Shown: positions 9,636 to 19,923, numbered from the stretch's first letter. The stretch: DNA of 64,000 bases from Kofleriaceae bacterium (GCA_024762925.1 JANTGM010000002.1:62001-126000), one strand, 5' to 3'. Notes: generated by a model from the letters alone, not told the origin. Program-made: numbers and translations.

Positions 9636-10367
9636 ATGATGGAGTTTAGTATCGGCAGCATTTTGGGACGGAGTTTCTCCATTTTTGGAAAGAACATCGT
9701 CTCCTTTGTGATTTTGGGAATCCTCCTGCATCTTCCCTCCCTCTACATGGCTTACGATATTGTTACGCAAATCGAGTCTGGAGCATGGAACGGCGAGTCA
9801 GGGTTGCTTCCTCGGCTCATTGGTTTCTTCAGTGGGCAGATGCTTGCAGCCACTCTGATCTACGGAACAGTCATGGAACTCCGTGGGATGCACGCTGGTG
9901 TTGGCAAGTGCATTCAAGTTGGGCTGGTGCGCGCTTTGCCTGTGATGCTAACCGCCATCGTGGCTGGCTTGGCAATTGGCGTTGGATTGGTCTTGCTCAT
10001 CGTTCCTGGCATCATTGTCATGACCATTCTCTACGTGGCAATTCCCGTTGCTGTTGTCGAGCGCCCTGGCATCATGGCAAGCCTCTCGCGAAGTAGCGAA
10101 CTAACCGGCGGCTACCGAATGCGCATCTTCGGCTTGGTCTGTGTCGTGTTTGGCTCCGCGGTGTTCATTAACTACCTGCTCACCGATATGGCGACAGACG
10201 CCTTCTTGAAGGATCCTTCAAGCATCGGCACCTACCTCTACGCAGAGACCGGAATCGCAATTTTCTTCGCAATTCTTGGTGCCATTATCTCGGGTGTTGT
10301 CTACCACGACCTCCGCGCGATCAAAGACGGTGTGAACATCGACGAGCTCGCTGCCGTGTTCGAATAG
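9636..10367 (+). CDS. Polytopic inner-membrane protein of unknown function
   Basis: The 243-residue protein is preceded by a good AAGGAG site seven bases before the ATG. It contains about five or six hydrophobic segments (around 18-38, 60-80, 100-150, 170-190 and 205-228). The opening FSIGSILGRSFSIFGKNI and the central ELTGGYRMRIFG resemble the membrane domain shared by YciC and GDPD-associated proteins, but no catalytic residues are present. It stands alone on the plus strand and ends convergently 25 bases from the RDD gene. The function is not recognisable; a membrane organising or transport-accessory role is possible. Confidence 0.65.
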   Translation: MMEFSIGSILGRSFSIFGKNIVSFVILGILLHLPSLYMAYDIVTQIESGAWNGESGLLPRLIGFFSGQMLAATLIYGTVMELRGMHAGVGKCIQVGLVRALPVMLTAIVAGLAIGVGLVLLIVPGIIVMTILYVAIPVAVVERPGIMASLSRSSELTGGYRMRIFGLVCVVFGSAVFINYLLTDMATDAFLKDPSSIGTYLYAETGIAIFFAILGAIISGVVYHDLRAIKDGVNIDELAAVFE

Positions 10368-10392
10368 GGCCTCCTTCGAATACGAACTTCAC

Positions 10393-11352
10393 CTACTGCT
10401 TGGGGGAGAACTTGTCTTCGCGCTTCTTGCCGAAGAGCATCTTCTCCTCAAGCAGCGCTCGCTGGGCACTGTAGAAGTCTTGCAAGAAACGACTGTGATT
10501 GACGTTGTGCCCAGCTGGCGGCTTCCAGCCAATCTTGCGCTGGATTTTGCCACTAATCGTTTCCACGGCCTCATAGCGCCCAATCTCATCATCCTTGCGT
10601 AAGAAGTCTTCGAGCACCTGAAGCTCATAGACTCCGTAGTGGGAGAGGTGCTCAGCTGTGAAGATGTAGCCCTTCTTGTTGGTGGCGGGGTTGGATGCTT
10701 TTTCGGCCGGTGTCATGCCGCCAACGTTGTAGGCCTCCCGCACCTCCCGAGTTGCCTCAAGGTCTGGCATCAGCACGGTCTTGGGGCTGAGCACCACGGT
10801 TGTACCGGCAACCAGATCGCCAATGCGCAGGTGGTCCTTGTTGAAGAGTGGCAGAAGCATACAGCCAAGCACCCAGAGTATCGCAACAGCCGTTGACCAC
10901 CCGGTGGCACCAGGCCAGAGCATCTCGGGGGCCAGAAGAACACTTAGGGGAATGAAGACCTCCACCTGGCGCATGAAGTTTCGCACCACAATCGCGTCCG
11001 CCGTGAGTTGGCCACCACTGCGATCAATGACTCGCATGCCGAAGACTCGCTTGCCAGGCGTGACGCCCGACCACTTGAGCTCGAAGAGCATGAAGTAGAA
11101 GTTGAGCAGCAAGAAGAAAAACAGCTGCATGACGGTCCGCGCATATCCCGCATCGGGGTCGTCCCAAATCATGGCACCCAGAAAACTCATCAGAATGATG
11201 GCGAGTCCAATGATTGCGCTATCAACAGCAAACGCTCCAGCTCGGTCTCCGCGGTGCGCAAGTTCGAGGTTGAGCTTCACTCCTTCAGGAGTGAGAAGTG
11301 GGCGGCGGAGTTTTGATTTCGCCTCCCGATTTAGCGACAGCGGGCTAGTCAT
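10393..11352 (-). CDS. RDD-family membrane protein
   Basis: 319 residues starting at ATG 11352, which overlaps the stop of the SpoIIM-like gene by eight bases (ATGACTAG). The RDD signature is seen in AHRGDRAGAFAVDSAI, followed by a second hydrophobic pair with GKRVFGMRVID, the usual mid-domain motif. There are four or five membrane segments in the first 190 residues and a charged cytoplasmic tail rich in Lys. RDD proteins are small membrane domains of uncertain role, sometimes linked to ion exchange. It is the last gene of the MoxR operon, where RDD and SpoIIM proteins often travel with MoxR, DUF58 and DUF4129 proteins. Confidence 0.85.
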   Translation of the reverse strand: MTSPLSLNREAKSKLRRPLLTPEGVKLNLELAHRGDRAGAFAVDSAIIGLAIILMSFLGAMIWDDPDAGYARTVMQLFFFLLLNFYFMLFELKWSGVTPGKRVFGMRVIDRSGGQLTADAIVVRNFMRQVEVFIPLSVLLAPEMLWPGATGWSTAVAILWVLGCMLLPLFNKDHLRIGDLVAGTTVVLSPKTVLMPDLEATREVREAYNVGGMTPAEKASNPATNKKGYIFTAEHLSHYGVYELQVLEDFLRKDDEIGRYEAVETISGKIQRKIGWKPPAGHNVNHSRFLQDFYSAQRALLEEKMLFGKKREDKFSPKQ

Positions 11353-12352
11353 GCTGGCCTCCGCGTCCAACCCAGACAAAGTAGTAGGCCCAGAATGTCG
11401 CCGTTATTCCAACGACGGTCCAACGCCAAGGAACGCTCGTGACGGTTTGCCGAAAGACACCTTCAATGAGCCCTGCGATGAAGAACATGATTACCGCACC
11501 AAGTACGGCTGTGCCCGCCACTCGGCCACCGATCGCGAGGTTCTGTAACCGCCTATGCCTGCCCGGAAAGATGAGTGCGTTTGCCAAGACCAAACCGCCT
11601 GCGCCGCAGAGAACCACTGCGAAAAGTTCTGTGACGCCGTGAGGCAAGAGCCATGCCCACAGATCTAAGCCCAGCCCACGATCGCCATAGAGCGCCAGAA
11701 AAGCACCCAGAGTTAGCCCGTTGGTGAACATCAAATAGAGTACCGGAATGCCAAAGGCGAAGCCAAGGGCAAAGGCCATCATGCCGATGCGGGCGTTGTG
11801 GCTAAAGAGGAATCCAGCAAACTCGCTGAGGTGCGAGGTGTCGTGATCGTTGTCGTAGAGTGCCGAACGGAGAAACTCGGTGGAGGCTGCTGGTGTGCGA
11901 CCACCTGCGTAGTCATTCGGTACAAAGGTATAGAAGAAGTCGCTGTCCTGCGCGACGAGCAGATAGGCGGTGATGACTCCGAGAACCATGCAACCCGCGG
12001 AGATCAAAAGTGGCCACTTGAGAGCACGAACGGCACGAGGAAGCGAGACGAAGAAGTAGCTGACCAACGCTTCGCGCAAGTGGCGCTTGTTTCCGTAGAC
12101 GCAGAGATACGAGCGTGCGCACAGACTCTCAAGGTACTCAACCAGGTTCTTGTCGAGTGAGATGCTGCGGGCAACCGATAGGGATGAGAGCGCAGAGCGA
12201 TAGAGCACCGGCAAGCGCGCAAGTTCCGGTGCGCTGAGCACTCCGACACCCTTCTTGCTGACTCGCTCGACAAGCTCTTCGAGTTCAAGCCAGTGAGGCT
12301 CGCGCTCACTTCGGAAGGCGTAGCTTCGCAGTGTTGATGTCGCCTGGCTCAT
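11345..12352 (-). CDS. SpoIIM-like (stage II sporulation protein M / DUF95) membrane protein
   Basis: A 335-residue protein with a soluble N-terminus of about 110 residues and at least five membrane segments. The family core is visible as FLFSHNARIGMMAFALGF and NGLTLGAFLALYG, then LLPHGVTELFAVVLCGAGG, including the conserved HG(V/I)xE. Despite the name, non-sporulating bacteria carry this family inside MoxR operons. Its ATG overlaps the DUF58 stop by four bases (ATGA), indicating translational coupling. It probably forms an envelope module with the RDD protein; the exact function is unknown. Confidence 0.85.
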   Translation of the reverse strand: MSQATSTLRSYAFRSEREPHWLELEELVERVSKKGVGVLSAPELARLPVLYRSALSSLSVARSISLDKNLVEYLESLCARSYLCVYGNKRHLREALVSYFFVSLPRAVRALKWPLLISAGCMVLGVITAYLLVAQDSDFFYTFVPNDYAGGRTPAASTEFLRSALYDNDHDTSHLSEFAGFLFSHNARIGMMAFALGFAFGIPVLYLMFTNGLTLGAFLALYGDRGLGLDLWAWLLPHGVTELFAVVLCGAGGLVLANALIFPGRHRRLQNLAIGGRVAGTAVLGAVIMFFIAGLIEGVFRQTVTSVPWRWTVVGITATFWAYYFVWVGRGGQHD

Positions 12353-13659
12353 AGTAGCTCCCTGCGTTTGATGTCGAGGTAGTTGTTGACGAGAGATGCG
12401 GAGACTTCGCCCGGGTGAACATCGAGGCAGTGCACACCAAGCCGCTTGAGGCGTTGCATGACGAGTTCGCGCTCCCGCACAAGGTTGGCAGCGATGACGG
12501 CACTGTGCATATCGGTCATTGTCATGGGCTCAGCCAGCGCTATCTCGCTAAGGGTTGGGTCCTGCGATGCCACAAAGACAACCAAGTGCTTGCGAACCAG
12601 CCGTTGCACGTTCTCCAGCATTAGCTCCGCCGTAATCGTATCTACGAAGTCGGTGAAGAGCACAATCAGACTTCTTCTGTTGAGCCGGGTGGCGAGCTCG
12701 GCCAGGCCCAACGTGAAATTCGTCTCGGAACTGCGGTACTCGAGATCCGAAGACTGCCGAAGAATGCGATCAAAGGTGCGCACACCACCCTGGGGCTTGG
12801 TGAAGGAACGAACGCGCTCATCAAAGGCGAACATGCTCACCCGATCGCCTGTGCGAAGCGCGATATAGCCAAGCATAAGGGCGCTGTTGATGGCGTAGTC
12901 TAGCTTTGGCACGTCGGCGATGGGCTGGCTCATGAGGTGCCCTGTGTCGAGCGCGAGCACAACGGGGTGGTTACGCTCGGAGCGGAACTCTTTTGCTACC
13001 AAGCGGCGATGGCGAGCGGAGTGTTTCCAGTCGATGGCCCGATGATCCATGCCCACGACATATTCTCGAAGCGCGTCGAACTCCGAGCCCTCACCACGCT
13101 TCTTGTCGATCTTGGTGCCAAACTGTGAGTCTCTACTGAAGAAGCGAATCGCCGCGGTGCGCACGGCGGCGATATTGGGGACGACGGCGATCTCGGCGTT
13201 GACCTTCTTGCGGAGCTGACGGCTGGTGAGTCCGAGCGGTCCAACCCAGCGCAGGTTGATGCTTTCCACCTCCGCATTACCTCGGCGCGTTGGCTTGAGC
13301 ACGATAGGAAACGGATCGGCCTCGCCCGGCTCTAATGTGTGCGTCAGCATCGGAATAGGCAGCAATTCCTCGCCGACATCGACGATCAGATCAAACTTGA
13401 TTGGTCGCTTCCATCCCTTGGTGCCGATGCGAAGTGGCATGTCATATGACGTCCCAATGAAGAGGCTATCTGGCACTTCATAATCAATCTCGAGCCGTCT
13501 ACGAGGAATACTGAGTAGCAAGTCAAACGCGACCAGGATAAAACTACCGCCCAGCAGACCAAGCCACATCGTCCAAAGCTCGGGCTTGATGAGCGCGCAC
13601 AGCAATGCAACCGGACCACCGGCGAGAAATAGCAGGACTGCGCGAAGGGTGGGCCGCAA
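12349..13659 (-). CDS. DUF58 domain protein
   Basis: 436 residues with two N-terminal membrane helices (about 6-45), then a beta-rich region and the DUF58 core. The core is visible as EFDALREYVVGMDHRAIDWKHSAR, followed by a vWA-like fold with ALDTGHLM and VLFTDFVD. The start appears to be TTG at 13659, three bases after the MoxR stop; no better start precedes the hydrophobic leader. DUF58 proteins are paired with MoxR ATPases almost universally, and the pair is thought to act as a chaperone or assembly factor for envelope or metal-binding targets. The metal-site DxSxS is replaced here by DTGHL, so metal binding may be weak. Confidence 0.85.
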   Translation of the reverse strand: MRPTLRAVLLFLAGGPVALLCALIKPELWTMWLGLLGGSFILVAFDLLLSIPRRRLEIDYEVPDSLFIGTSYDMPLRIGTKGWKRPIKFDLIVDVGEELLPIPMLTHTLEPGEADPFPIVLKPTRRGNAEVESINLRWVGPLGLTSRQLRKKVNAEIAVVPNIAAVRTAAIRFFSRDSQFGTKIDKKRGEGSEFDALREYVVGMDHRAIDWKHSARHRRLVAKEFRSERNHPVVLALDTGHLMSQPIADVPKLDYAINSALMLGYIALRTGDRVSMFAFDERVRSFTKPQGGVRTFDRILRQSSDLEYRSSETNFTLGLAELATRLNRRSLIVLFTDFVDTITAELMLENVQRLVRKHLVVFVASQDPTLSEIALAEPMTMTDMHSAVIAANLVRERELVMQRLKRLGVHCLDVHPGEVSASLVNNYLDIKRRELL

Positions 13660-13662
13660 CGG

Positions 13663-14619
13663 TTATCTCGGAGCGGGAACCTGGGCGATGATTTGTTGGA
13701 TGAGCCCGCGGGCTGTAAGCCCCTCAAGCTCAGAGGCTGGCGCCAGAAGAACTCTGTGTCCAAGAGATGCGGTTGCCAGCGCCTTCACATCGTCTGGAAG
13801 CACAAAGTCTCGCCCCTGCAGTGTTGCGTGCGCTCTTGCAGCGGTTGCAAGCATTGTTGCAGCTCGTGGAGAGGCCCCCGAGTAGAGGGCCGGAGACTCG
13901 CGGGTTGCCCGCACCACATCGACGATGTACGCGACAATGTCTTCGCTCAGCCGCACCTGTCCGACGGCTTCACGAGCCGCCATGATGAGCCCCAGATCGG
14001 CAATGGGCTGCAGCCCGTAGTCGGCAATGCTCGGGCTCGAGCTCGAGTGGCCGTGACGCATTACGATGTTGAGTTCGTCCTCACGCGAGGGATAGTCAAC
14101 AATCACTTTGAAGAGAAAGCGATCGAGTTGCGCTTCGGGAAGTGGGTACGTTCCCTCTTGCTCAATGGGGTTCTGGGTCGCGATCACCATGAATCCCGTG
14201 CCGAGGTCGTGATCGGTGCCATCAATGCTCACAAGGCGCTCTTGCATTGCCTGCAAGAGGCACGCTTGGGTCTTTGGTGGCGTACGGTTGATCTCATCGG
14301 CCAGCAGAAGCTGAGTGAAGATTGGCCCCTTTGTTAGCTGGAACTCGTTCTTCTGAAAGTTGAAGAGGTTCGTCCCCAGAACGTCGCCCGGCATGAGGTC
14401 TGGTGTGAACTGCACCCGACCAAAGTCCAGCGATAACGAGGCAGCAAACGCGCGGACGAGCAGCGTCTTCGCGGTGCCTGGAGGTCCTTCGAGCAGGACA
14501 TGCCCTTGGGAGAGCAAGCTCACGAGCATGAGGTCCAATGCCTCTGCTTGGCCAACGACGATGCGGCCAACTTGCTCGTGGAGGGAAGCGCGCAGGTTGC
14601 TAATGGTTTGCAGGTCCAT
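13663..14619 (-). CDS. moxR: MoxR-type AAA+ ATPase
   Basis: 318 residues from ATG 14619; the longer in-frame extension lies inside the DUF4350 gene and has no family similarity. Walker A is GPPGTAKT (residues 45-52) and Walker B is LLADEINR (about 108-115). Sensor 1 is [12 protein letters not shown], and the arginine-containing LPEAQLDRF follows. These are canonical for MoxR. The hexameric ATPase is believed to remodel client proteins together with vWA/DUF58 partners, and the gene order here supports that pairing. The start overlaps the upstream gene by 20 bases, which suggests coupled translation. Confidence 0.92.
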   Translation of the reverse strand: MDLQTISNLRASLHEQVGRIVVGQAEALDLMLVSLLSQGHVLLEGPPGTAKTLLVRAFAASLSLDFGRVQFTPDLMPGDVLGTNLFNFQKNEFQLTKGPIFTQLLLADEINRTPPKTQACLLQAMQERLVSIDGTDHDLGTGFMVIATQNPIEQEGTYPLPEAQLDRFLFKVIVDYPSREDELNIVMRHGHSSSSPSIADYGLQPIADLGLIMAAREAVGQVRLSEDIVAYIVDVVRATRESPALYSGASPRAATMLATAARAHATLQGRDFVLPDDVKALATASLGHRVLLAPASELEGLTARGLIQQIIAQVPAPR

Positions 14620-15868
14620 GGAGGATTTCTTCTTTCCAGTGGTAGAGGTTTCGAGCCGACGCGAGAAGAGCGGCGCCATCGGGAGATTTCTGAGCGATGA
14701 GTTCATCGATTTCCTGGGCAATGGAGGCCAGAGGTCGCTGCACTTGACGGTTGCGCTCGATGTGTTCGAGCCACCCATAGAGCTCTGGAAGTGGCATGCC
14801 TCGTGGTGCATGCAAGAGCTTGGCAACCGCCATGACTGTTGCGTTTCGGTAGCGCGAAAGCGCGAGACCAGAGTGACCACCGAGGCGCATCAAACGCGCT
14901 GTATTCCCAATGAGGAAGTCTGATCCCTGCGCCATCACCGGAGGCTTTCGCAGTGGGTTTCCGAAGCGGGCGGTGCCGCTCCACACCAGGAGGATGACGC
15001 ATAGGAAAACCTGAATCGTCACCAAGACGAAAGGCATTTCGAAGAGCGCCCGCCACATGCTCGGTTGTCGCAGATAGCCGTGCAGCGTCTCGTCTATGAC
15101 GATCGAACGACCATCTCTCGCGTATTCGAAAATTTCTGCCACAAGAAGCGCATTCTCGCCATTGTCGAGACCATGGTTGTTCAGCAGATCCGGATCGCTC
15201 AAGACGTAGATTTCTTCGTCCAAGAACTTTCCGAATAGGACTCCTTGGTCGTTGGCAATGAGGGGCTCGAGCATGGAAGAGCGCAGAAGCTGTGGATTGG
15301 CGAGACTCGGGCGCCCACTTGCTACGTCACTATGGTGCATTTTCTCTAGTGCGCGTGGTCGATTGAGCTCAGCTTGCTCGTCGAGCAAGATCAGCGCATC
15401 AAGAACGGCTTCGGACGTTAGAAGGCTAACGGATGCGAGCTTTCGTGGGTCTTCTCCGTCCTCCTCACCCTGCCATTTGGGAAGCACGAGCAAGACGGCC
15501 TCGGCGCTATGAACGAGGTCATGGGCATCTTGTCGGTTGTCATCGTGCACGTTGGGCTCGAGTAGTACGGCCAACGCGTTGGATGCCTTCGCTCCAGAGT
15601 CGTGCTGGCTCGTCACCATGGGCACTTTGAGTGAGCGCAGGAATTCTACGAGGGCGCGGTGGCCAAGCGCTGACCGCGAGTAGGTATTGTTATCAGCCGT
15701 GGGTGAGCGTCCAACACCCTCTCCAAAGATTGCCAAGCCAAAGCCGAAGAGGATGGATACGAGGCCGACGGAAACGAGTAGGTAGAGCGTTCGTTTGGAG
15801 AAGGCGCCACCGTTGTTGGTGCCGAGTTCACGCTCAGGCTCCTGCGCAATAGCGGAGGGCCCGCTCAT
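14600..15868 (-). CDS. DUF4350 domain membrane protein
   Basis: 422 residues starting at the ATG that overlaps the DUF4129 stop (ATGA, 15865-15868). One membrane helix lies near residues 28-48 and another near 300-322. Between them is a Rossmann-like extracytoplasmic domain typical of DUF4350: [17 protein letters not shown] at its start, then [10 protein letters not shown], and [13 protein letters not shown]. The C-terminal 100 residues are cytoplasmic and charged. DUF4350 proteins are constant members of MoxR operons and have no assigned activity. An upstream in-frame start (15943) was rejected because it lies inside the preceding gene. Confidence 0.8.
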   Translation of the reverse strand: MSGPSAIAQEPERELGTNNGGAFSKRTLYLLVSVGLVSILFGFGLAIFGEGVGRSPTADNNTYSRSALGHRALVEFLRSLKVPMVTSQHDSGAKASNALAVLLEPNVHDDNRQDAHDLVHSAEAVLLVLPKWQGEEDGEDPRKLASVSLLTSEAVLDALILLDEQAELNRPRALEKMHHSDVASGRPSLANPQLLRSSMLEPLIANDQGVLFGKFLDEEIYVLSDPDLLNNHGLDNGENALLVAEIFEYARDGRSIVIDETLHGYLRQPSMWRALFEMPFVLVTIQVFLCVILLVWSGTARFGNPLRKPPVMAQGSDFLIGNTARLMRLGGHSGLALSRYRNATVMAVAKLLHAPRGMPLPELYGWLEHIERNRQVQRPLASIAQEIDELIAQKSPDGAALLASARNLYHWKEEILHGPANH

Positions 15869-16590
15869 GCTACTGCCTCCTGAGTTGCATCCGCACCATC
15901 CTTCACGTAGGCCCGTGCAAACACTTCGAAGTGCTGCAGACACTGGGCGTAATCATCAGCATTGGGAGCACTACCGCGGAAGTGGCACAATTCGACCGCT
16001 CCTATCAGTCCCGTGAGTGCATCGTGGGCGGCTGGCGAGAGCTGCAGTGCCTCGAGAATCTCGCGGCTTGTTAGCGATGGGGCAAGCGGCTCCGCATATG
16101 TGCGACTGAGCTCCATGAGGGTTCGAAGGAGCAGCGCGTGAATTGCCTCACCGTATTGGGCGCGTTGGGCCAACTGCCTCGCGTCTTGAAGCGGCGCAGA
16201 TACGACCGTGTTTGACTGCCCACCTTCAAGCACCGACGCCTCCAGTTCTGCTTCGGCATCTGGAAGGTATCCCAGAAATTCTCTTACGAACCAGAGCGCA
16301 AAAATCGCTGCTGCGACAAACGTTAGCAACCAGAGAAGCATGATGCTGATGGATCCGAGCGCCGTTTTGTTTCGCTTCTCACGCTCACGAGGAGCACGCC
16401 GTCGCTGCCACTGGCCCTTGGGGGTCTCGGCATACTGGCGTTTGCGACTGCCATCGGGATTGAGACCAAGTGGCAGCTCGTTTTGGTAGTGCGAGCCTTT
16501 GTAGACTCGCTCGGTTGCTTGCCTTGCGGCCTCCGGAGTTGGACCCGCTGCTGCGAACGTGATGGCGAGTGTGGCGAGAAAGGTAAGCAT
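15865..16590 (-). CDS. DUF4129 domain protein
   Basis: 241 residues: a likely signal sequence (MLTFLATLAITFAAA), a basic extracytoplasmic segment of about 60 residues rich in Arg/Lys, a membrane helix near 80-102, and a cytoplasmic DUF4129 domain. The last is seen in the AQRAQYGEAIHALLLRTLMEL and SLTSREILEAL segments. Family members accompany DUF4350, MoxR and DUF58 proteins. It starts six bases after the M16 protease gene, so the whole block from 19440 to 10393 reads as one transcription unit. The function is inferred to be part of the MoxR module, nothing more specific. Confidence 0.8.
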   Translation of the reverse strand: MLTFLATLAITFAAAGPTPEAARQATERVYKGSHYQNELPLGLNPDGSRKRQYAETPKGQWQRRRAPREREKRNKTALGSISIMLLWLLTFVAAAIFALWFVREFLGYLPDAEAELEASVLEGGQSNTVVSAPLQDARQLAQRAQYGEAIHALLLRTLMELSRTYAEPLAPSLTSREILEALQLSPAAHDALTGLIGAVELCHFRGSAPNADDYAQCLQHFEVFARAYVKDGADATQEAVA

Positions 16591-16596
16591 GCGTTG

Positions 16597-19440
16597 CTAG
16601 GGGAGTCGCCGACCGTTTCGGTCGAGCAGTACGGGGGGGCCGAACCCGAGTTTTTCTAGTCCTGCGAGCTGTGTTTCTCCATCCCCCACGACCACAACAA
16701 TCATGTCATCAATTGGAAGAAATTGGCCAATGTCTGCGTGCACGTCTTGTAGGGTAAGCTTGGCCAGCTCGTGACTCTCCTTCGCGATGAAGTCTTTGGG
16801 AAGAGAGAAACTACTCATCGTCTCTAGAGTTGCCAACAGACCGCCAAGCGTCTCAAAACGGCGCGTATTGCCCTTGCCAATGAGATTCTTTGTGGTCTTG
16901 AGGTCCGCTTCCCCAAAGGTCTGAGCGTAGTTGCCAACAAGCTCCTTGAAGATCTCTAGTGAGGGCAGGGTGACATTGCTGCGCACTTGAGACGAAGCGA
17001 CGAAGGCACCTGGATAGTGCGCCCGCTGGATGGAGGAGTACGCCCCATAGGTGTAGCCCTTGGTGATGCGCAGCGTTTGCGTGAGGCGCGCGCTTGAGCC
17101 TGCTCCCAGGCGATTGTTCGCAACAGTGAGTCGGTAGAATCGCGAGTCATCGCCAGCTATCGTCGCTCGGCCCATGTAGAGTACCGACTGCTTGGCCCCT
17201 GGCATGTCGATGAAGAAGAGGCGGTCGGAGGTGGCTGCGGGCGCGGGGAAGGGAGCAGGTGTGGCACTCTCGCCTTTCCAGCCAGCGTCCAACGAAGCGA
17301 GAGCGGCGTTTACTTCGGCGGCTCCAACATCGCCTACGACGTGAAAGGTCGCGTGACCTGGCGTCACGTACTTCTCATACCATCCTCTTACGTCTGCAAG
17401 CGCAAGGGATGAAACTGACGCCTCTGTTCCGCCAAGTGTCTGACCTGCCACGTGCTCTTCACCGTACAATTGCCGAAAAAAGGCATTTCGCGCTACGGCC
17501 CTTGGATTGCCGCCTAGCTCCTCGATGCGGGCCAGTCTCCGCGACTTGAGTCGCGCGAATTCGGCCGCGTCCCAGCGTGGCTCCAGTAGCATTTCGCGGA
17601 GCAGTTCGATGGTGGGCGCAAAGTTCTTCTTAAGAGTTTTTCCATAGATGCGGATGCTTGTGGGGCCACCCTGAATGCGCAGAGTCGAGCCGAGCAGGTC
17701 GATAGCATCTTGAAGTTGAGCTGGCGTCTTTGTCCGAGTTCCTTCATTCATAAGGTCCGCCGTGAGCATGGAAGTGCCCAACTTGTCCTTGGAGTCGAAA
17801 CGCTGGCCGCCATCGATGCGAAGAGCGAATTCGACCACCGGGAGCTCGCGGTGCTCCATGCCCAGAATTTCGATGCCACCGGCCGTTGTGGCCTCCCAGC
17901 TCTCGGGAACCTTGGCCACGGGCAACGGACCAAGCGCGGGCTCGGAACGATCGTACTTGCTTGGCGTTCGCTCAAAGTCATCATCATGCGATTCCACGAA
18001 TTCCTTCTCGGCTCCCGCGACAATCGACTCTTCCTTGACGGGAGCTGGGCTAGAACCTTCGAGTACGAGGGTTGGCTGCGCTTTGGGAACGAAGCTTGTG
18101 ATAATGGCTGGCTTGCCTTTGATGTACTGCTCGTAAACTCGCATCAGGTCTTCGGTTGTGAGGGCATCGACACGCTTGCGCTCTTCGTGCATGTAAACCG
18201 GGTCTCCCGCAAATTCCTGGTCGATGCCGAGCTTGAGTGCTCGGTCGAGAACGCTGGCAATGCCACCGTAGAACGCGGTTTCGTGGCGGGCCTTGTAGCG
18301 TTGTAAGTCGGCCTCGCGGATGCCGCTTGTCTCAAAGCGCTTCATGGCCTGACCTATCGATGTGTGAACCGCGTCGAGGTCAACACCGGGGTTTGCGCGC
18401 ACTCGAATTGTGAAGGTGCCTGCGAGTTCTCCCGAGTCTTGGTATGCGGAAACCGATGAGCTGAGTTTGTCGTCCATCACTACTTTTGTGAACAGTGGCG
18501 CTGTCTTGCCGTCAGCGAGAATTTCCCCAAGAGCGACAAGAGCGTAGGAGTCTTTGTGAAACTGCTCTACGGTTGGCAGCGTTAGGCGAATCTCTGCGGT
18601 CTTTGCGAACGTATCGAGATGCGAAAGACGCTTCTCGACGGCAAGCGAAACCGGCATTGGCCTCATGTCTTCGACAGGTGCCCCGGCCTTGATTTCACCG
18701 AACCACCTTTCTGTCATGGCTTTGGTTTCCGCAAAATCAATGTCGCCAGAGATGACCAAGGTTGCGTTGGCCGGAACGTAGAACTTGTCGTAGAACTCGC
18801 GTACATCGCCCAACGTGGCGTTTTGCAAGTCTTCTAAGTCTCCGATCACCGTCCAGCTGTAAGGGTGGTTCTCAGGATAGAGGGCCTTGCGAATGACGTG
18901 ATCCGTGTGCCCGTACGCTCGGTTGTCTACACGTTGTCGCTTCTCGTTCTTGACGACCTGCTTCTCGCGCTCAAGCGTTCCCTCTCTGACCGTATTGATC
19001 ATGTAGCCAAAACGATCCGAGTCGATCCACATGAGCTTTTCGAAGGCATCCTTTGGAACAACTTCATAGTAGATGGTGGCGTCTTCCCAAGTGCCACCGT
19101 TTCGAGTTCCCCCAAGCTCGGGAATCATCTTTCGGTTCGCACCCATGGGCACGTTCTCCGAGTTGTTGAACGACATATGCTCAAAGAAGTGGGCGAAGCC
19201 GGTGCGGCCAGGGCGCTCGCGACTTGACCCCACGTGCACCACCGTTGCCATCGCGACAATCGGATCGCTTGCATCGCGATGCAAAATGACGGTGAGGCCG
19301 TTGTCCAAGGTGTAGCGCTCATACTCGAGTGAGAACTCAGCACTCTGGGCGGCAGGCGAACTCTTGGTCGTAGACTTAGCGGGCTTGCCACAGGAGGCAA
19401 GCACCAGGAGGAACAATAGAGGAAGGGAGAGGCGGTGCAC
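16597..19440 (-). CDS. M16 family zinc metalloprotease lipoprotein (two-domain)
   Basis: 947 residues from a GTG start. The type II signal peptide MHRLSLPLLFLLVLASC makes it a lipoprotein. The first M16 domain holds the inverted zinc motif HFFEH near residues 82-86, with the downstream glutamate expected in the EKQVVKNEKRQ region. A second, inactive M16 domain follows from about 500 (EILGMEHRELPVVEFALRIDGG), giving the pitrilysin-like clam shell in one chain. Such enzymes degrade short peptides in the periplasm. The gene heads the MoxR operon with only six bases to DUF4129, an association that may be functional or simply positional. Confidence 0.9.
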   Translation of the reverse strand: MHRLSLPLLFLLVLASCGKPAKSTTKSSPAAQSAEFSLEYERYTLDNGLTVILHRDASDPIVAMATVVHVGSSRERPGRTGFAHFFEHMSFNNSENVPMGANRKMIPELGGTRNGGTWEDATIYYEVVPKDAFEKLMWIDSDRFGYMINTVREGTLEREKQVVKNEKRQRVDNRAYGHTDHVIRKALYPENHPYSWTVIGDLEDLQNATLGDVREFYDKFYVPANATLVISGDIDFAETKAMTERWFGEIKAGAPVEDMRPMPVSLAVEKRLSHLDTFAKTAEIRLTLPTVEQFHKDSYALVALGEILADGKTAPLFTKVVMDDKLSSSVSAYQDSGELAGTFTIRVRANPGVDLDAVHTSIGQAMKRFETSGIREADLQRYKARHETAFYGGIASVLDRALKLGIDQEFAGDPVYMHEERKRVDALTTEDLMRVYEQYIKGKPAIITSFVPKAQPTLVLEGSSPAPVKEESIVAGAEKEFVESHDDDFERTPSKYDRSEPALGPLPVAKVPESWEATTAGGIEILGMEHRELPVVEFALRIDGGQRFDSKDKLGTSMLTADLMNEGTRTKTPAQLQDAIDLLGSTLRIQGGPTSIRIYGKTLKKNFAPTIELLREMLLEPRWDAAEFARLKSRRLARIEELGGNPRAVARNAFFRQLYGEEHVAGQTLGGTEASVSSLALADVRGWYEKYVTPGHATFHVVGDVGAAEVNAALASLDAGWKGESATPAPFPAPAATSDRLFFIDMPGAKQSVLYMGRATIAGDDSRFYRLTVANNRLGAGSSARLTQTLRITKGYTYGAYSSIQRAHYPGAFVASSQVRSNVTLPSLEIFKELVGNYAQTFGEADLKTTKNLIGKGNTRRFETLGGLLATLETMSSFSLPKDFIAKESHELAKLTLQDVHADIGQFLPIDDMIVVVVGDGETQLAGLEKLGFGPPVLLDRNGRRLP

Positions 19441-19503
19441 GGCGGTGATTTACCACGGAGAATTGAAAACGGGTGCCTAACGCGCAGGGACCCGTTTCTT
19501 CGG

Positions 19504-19923
19504 CTACCAGCTGCCGGTATTGGGCATGGAAATCCACGGCTCGACTGGCCGAAGAGCCTCACCATCCTGCAGAAGCTCCACGGAAATGCCGTCTGGCGAG
19601 CGAACAAATGCCATTCGGCCATCGCGAGGTGGACGATTGATGGGGACTCCGGCGTCCATTAGTGACTTGCAGGTATCGTGGATATTTTCCACGGCATACG
19701 CTAGGTGTCCAAAGTTGCGACCACCTGTGTAGGGCTCCTTTTCATCCCAATTGTGGGTGAGTTCCACCTCGGGCGCTCCCTCTTTGGTCGCAAGAAAGAC
19801 CAGGGTGAACCGCCCTTTCTCGTGGTCTTTCCGGCGAGTCTCAATCAAGCCGAGCTTGGCGCAGAAGAAGTCAAGCGCAGCGTCAAGATCATAGACGCGA
19901 ATCATCGTGTGCAAGTAGCGCAT
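19504..19923 (-). CDS. gloA: Lactoylglutathione lyase (glyoxalase I)
   Basis: A 139-residue VOC-fold enzyme. Metal ligands of glyoxalase I are all placed: H5, E54 (in EVELTHNW), H73 (GHLAY) and E116 (SVELLQ). It converts the hemithioacetal of methylglyoxal and glutathione into lactoylglutathione in the cytoplasm. I chose ATG 19923 because the first ligand sits five residues in, as in other short glyoxalases; an in-frame start at 19947 would add eight residues. The loop [16 protein letters not shown] is the typical one for the nickel/cobalt type. It is divergent from the MBL lipoprotein gene, with 67 bases between the starts. Confidence 0.92.
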   Translation of the reverse strand: MRYLHTMIRVYDLDAALDFFCAKLGLIETRRKDHEKGRFTLVFLATKEGAPEVELTHNWDEKEPYTGGRNFGHLAYAVENIHDTCKSLMDAGVPINRPPRDGRMAFVRSPDGISVELLQDGEALRPVEPWISMPNTGSW

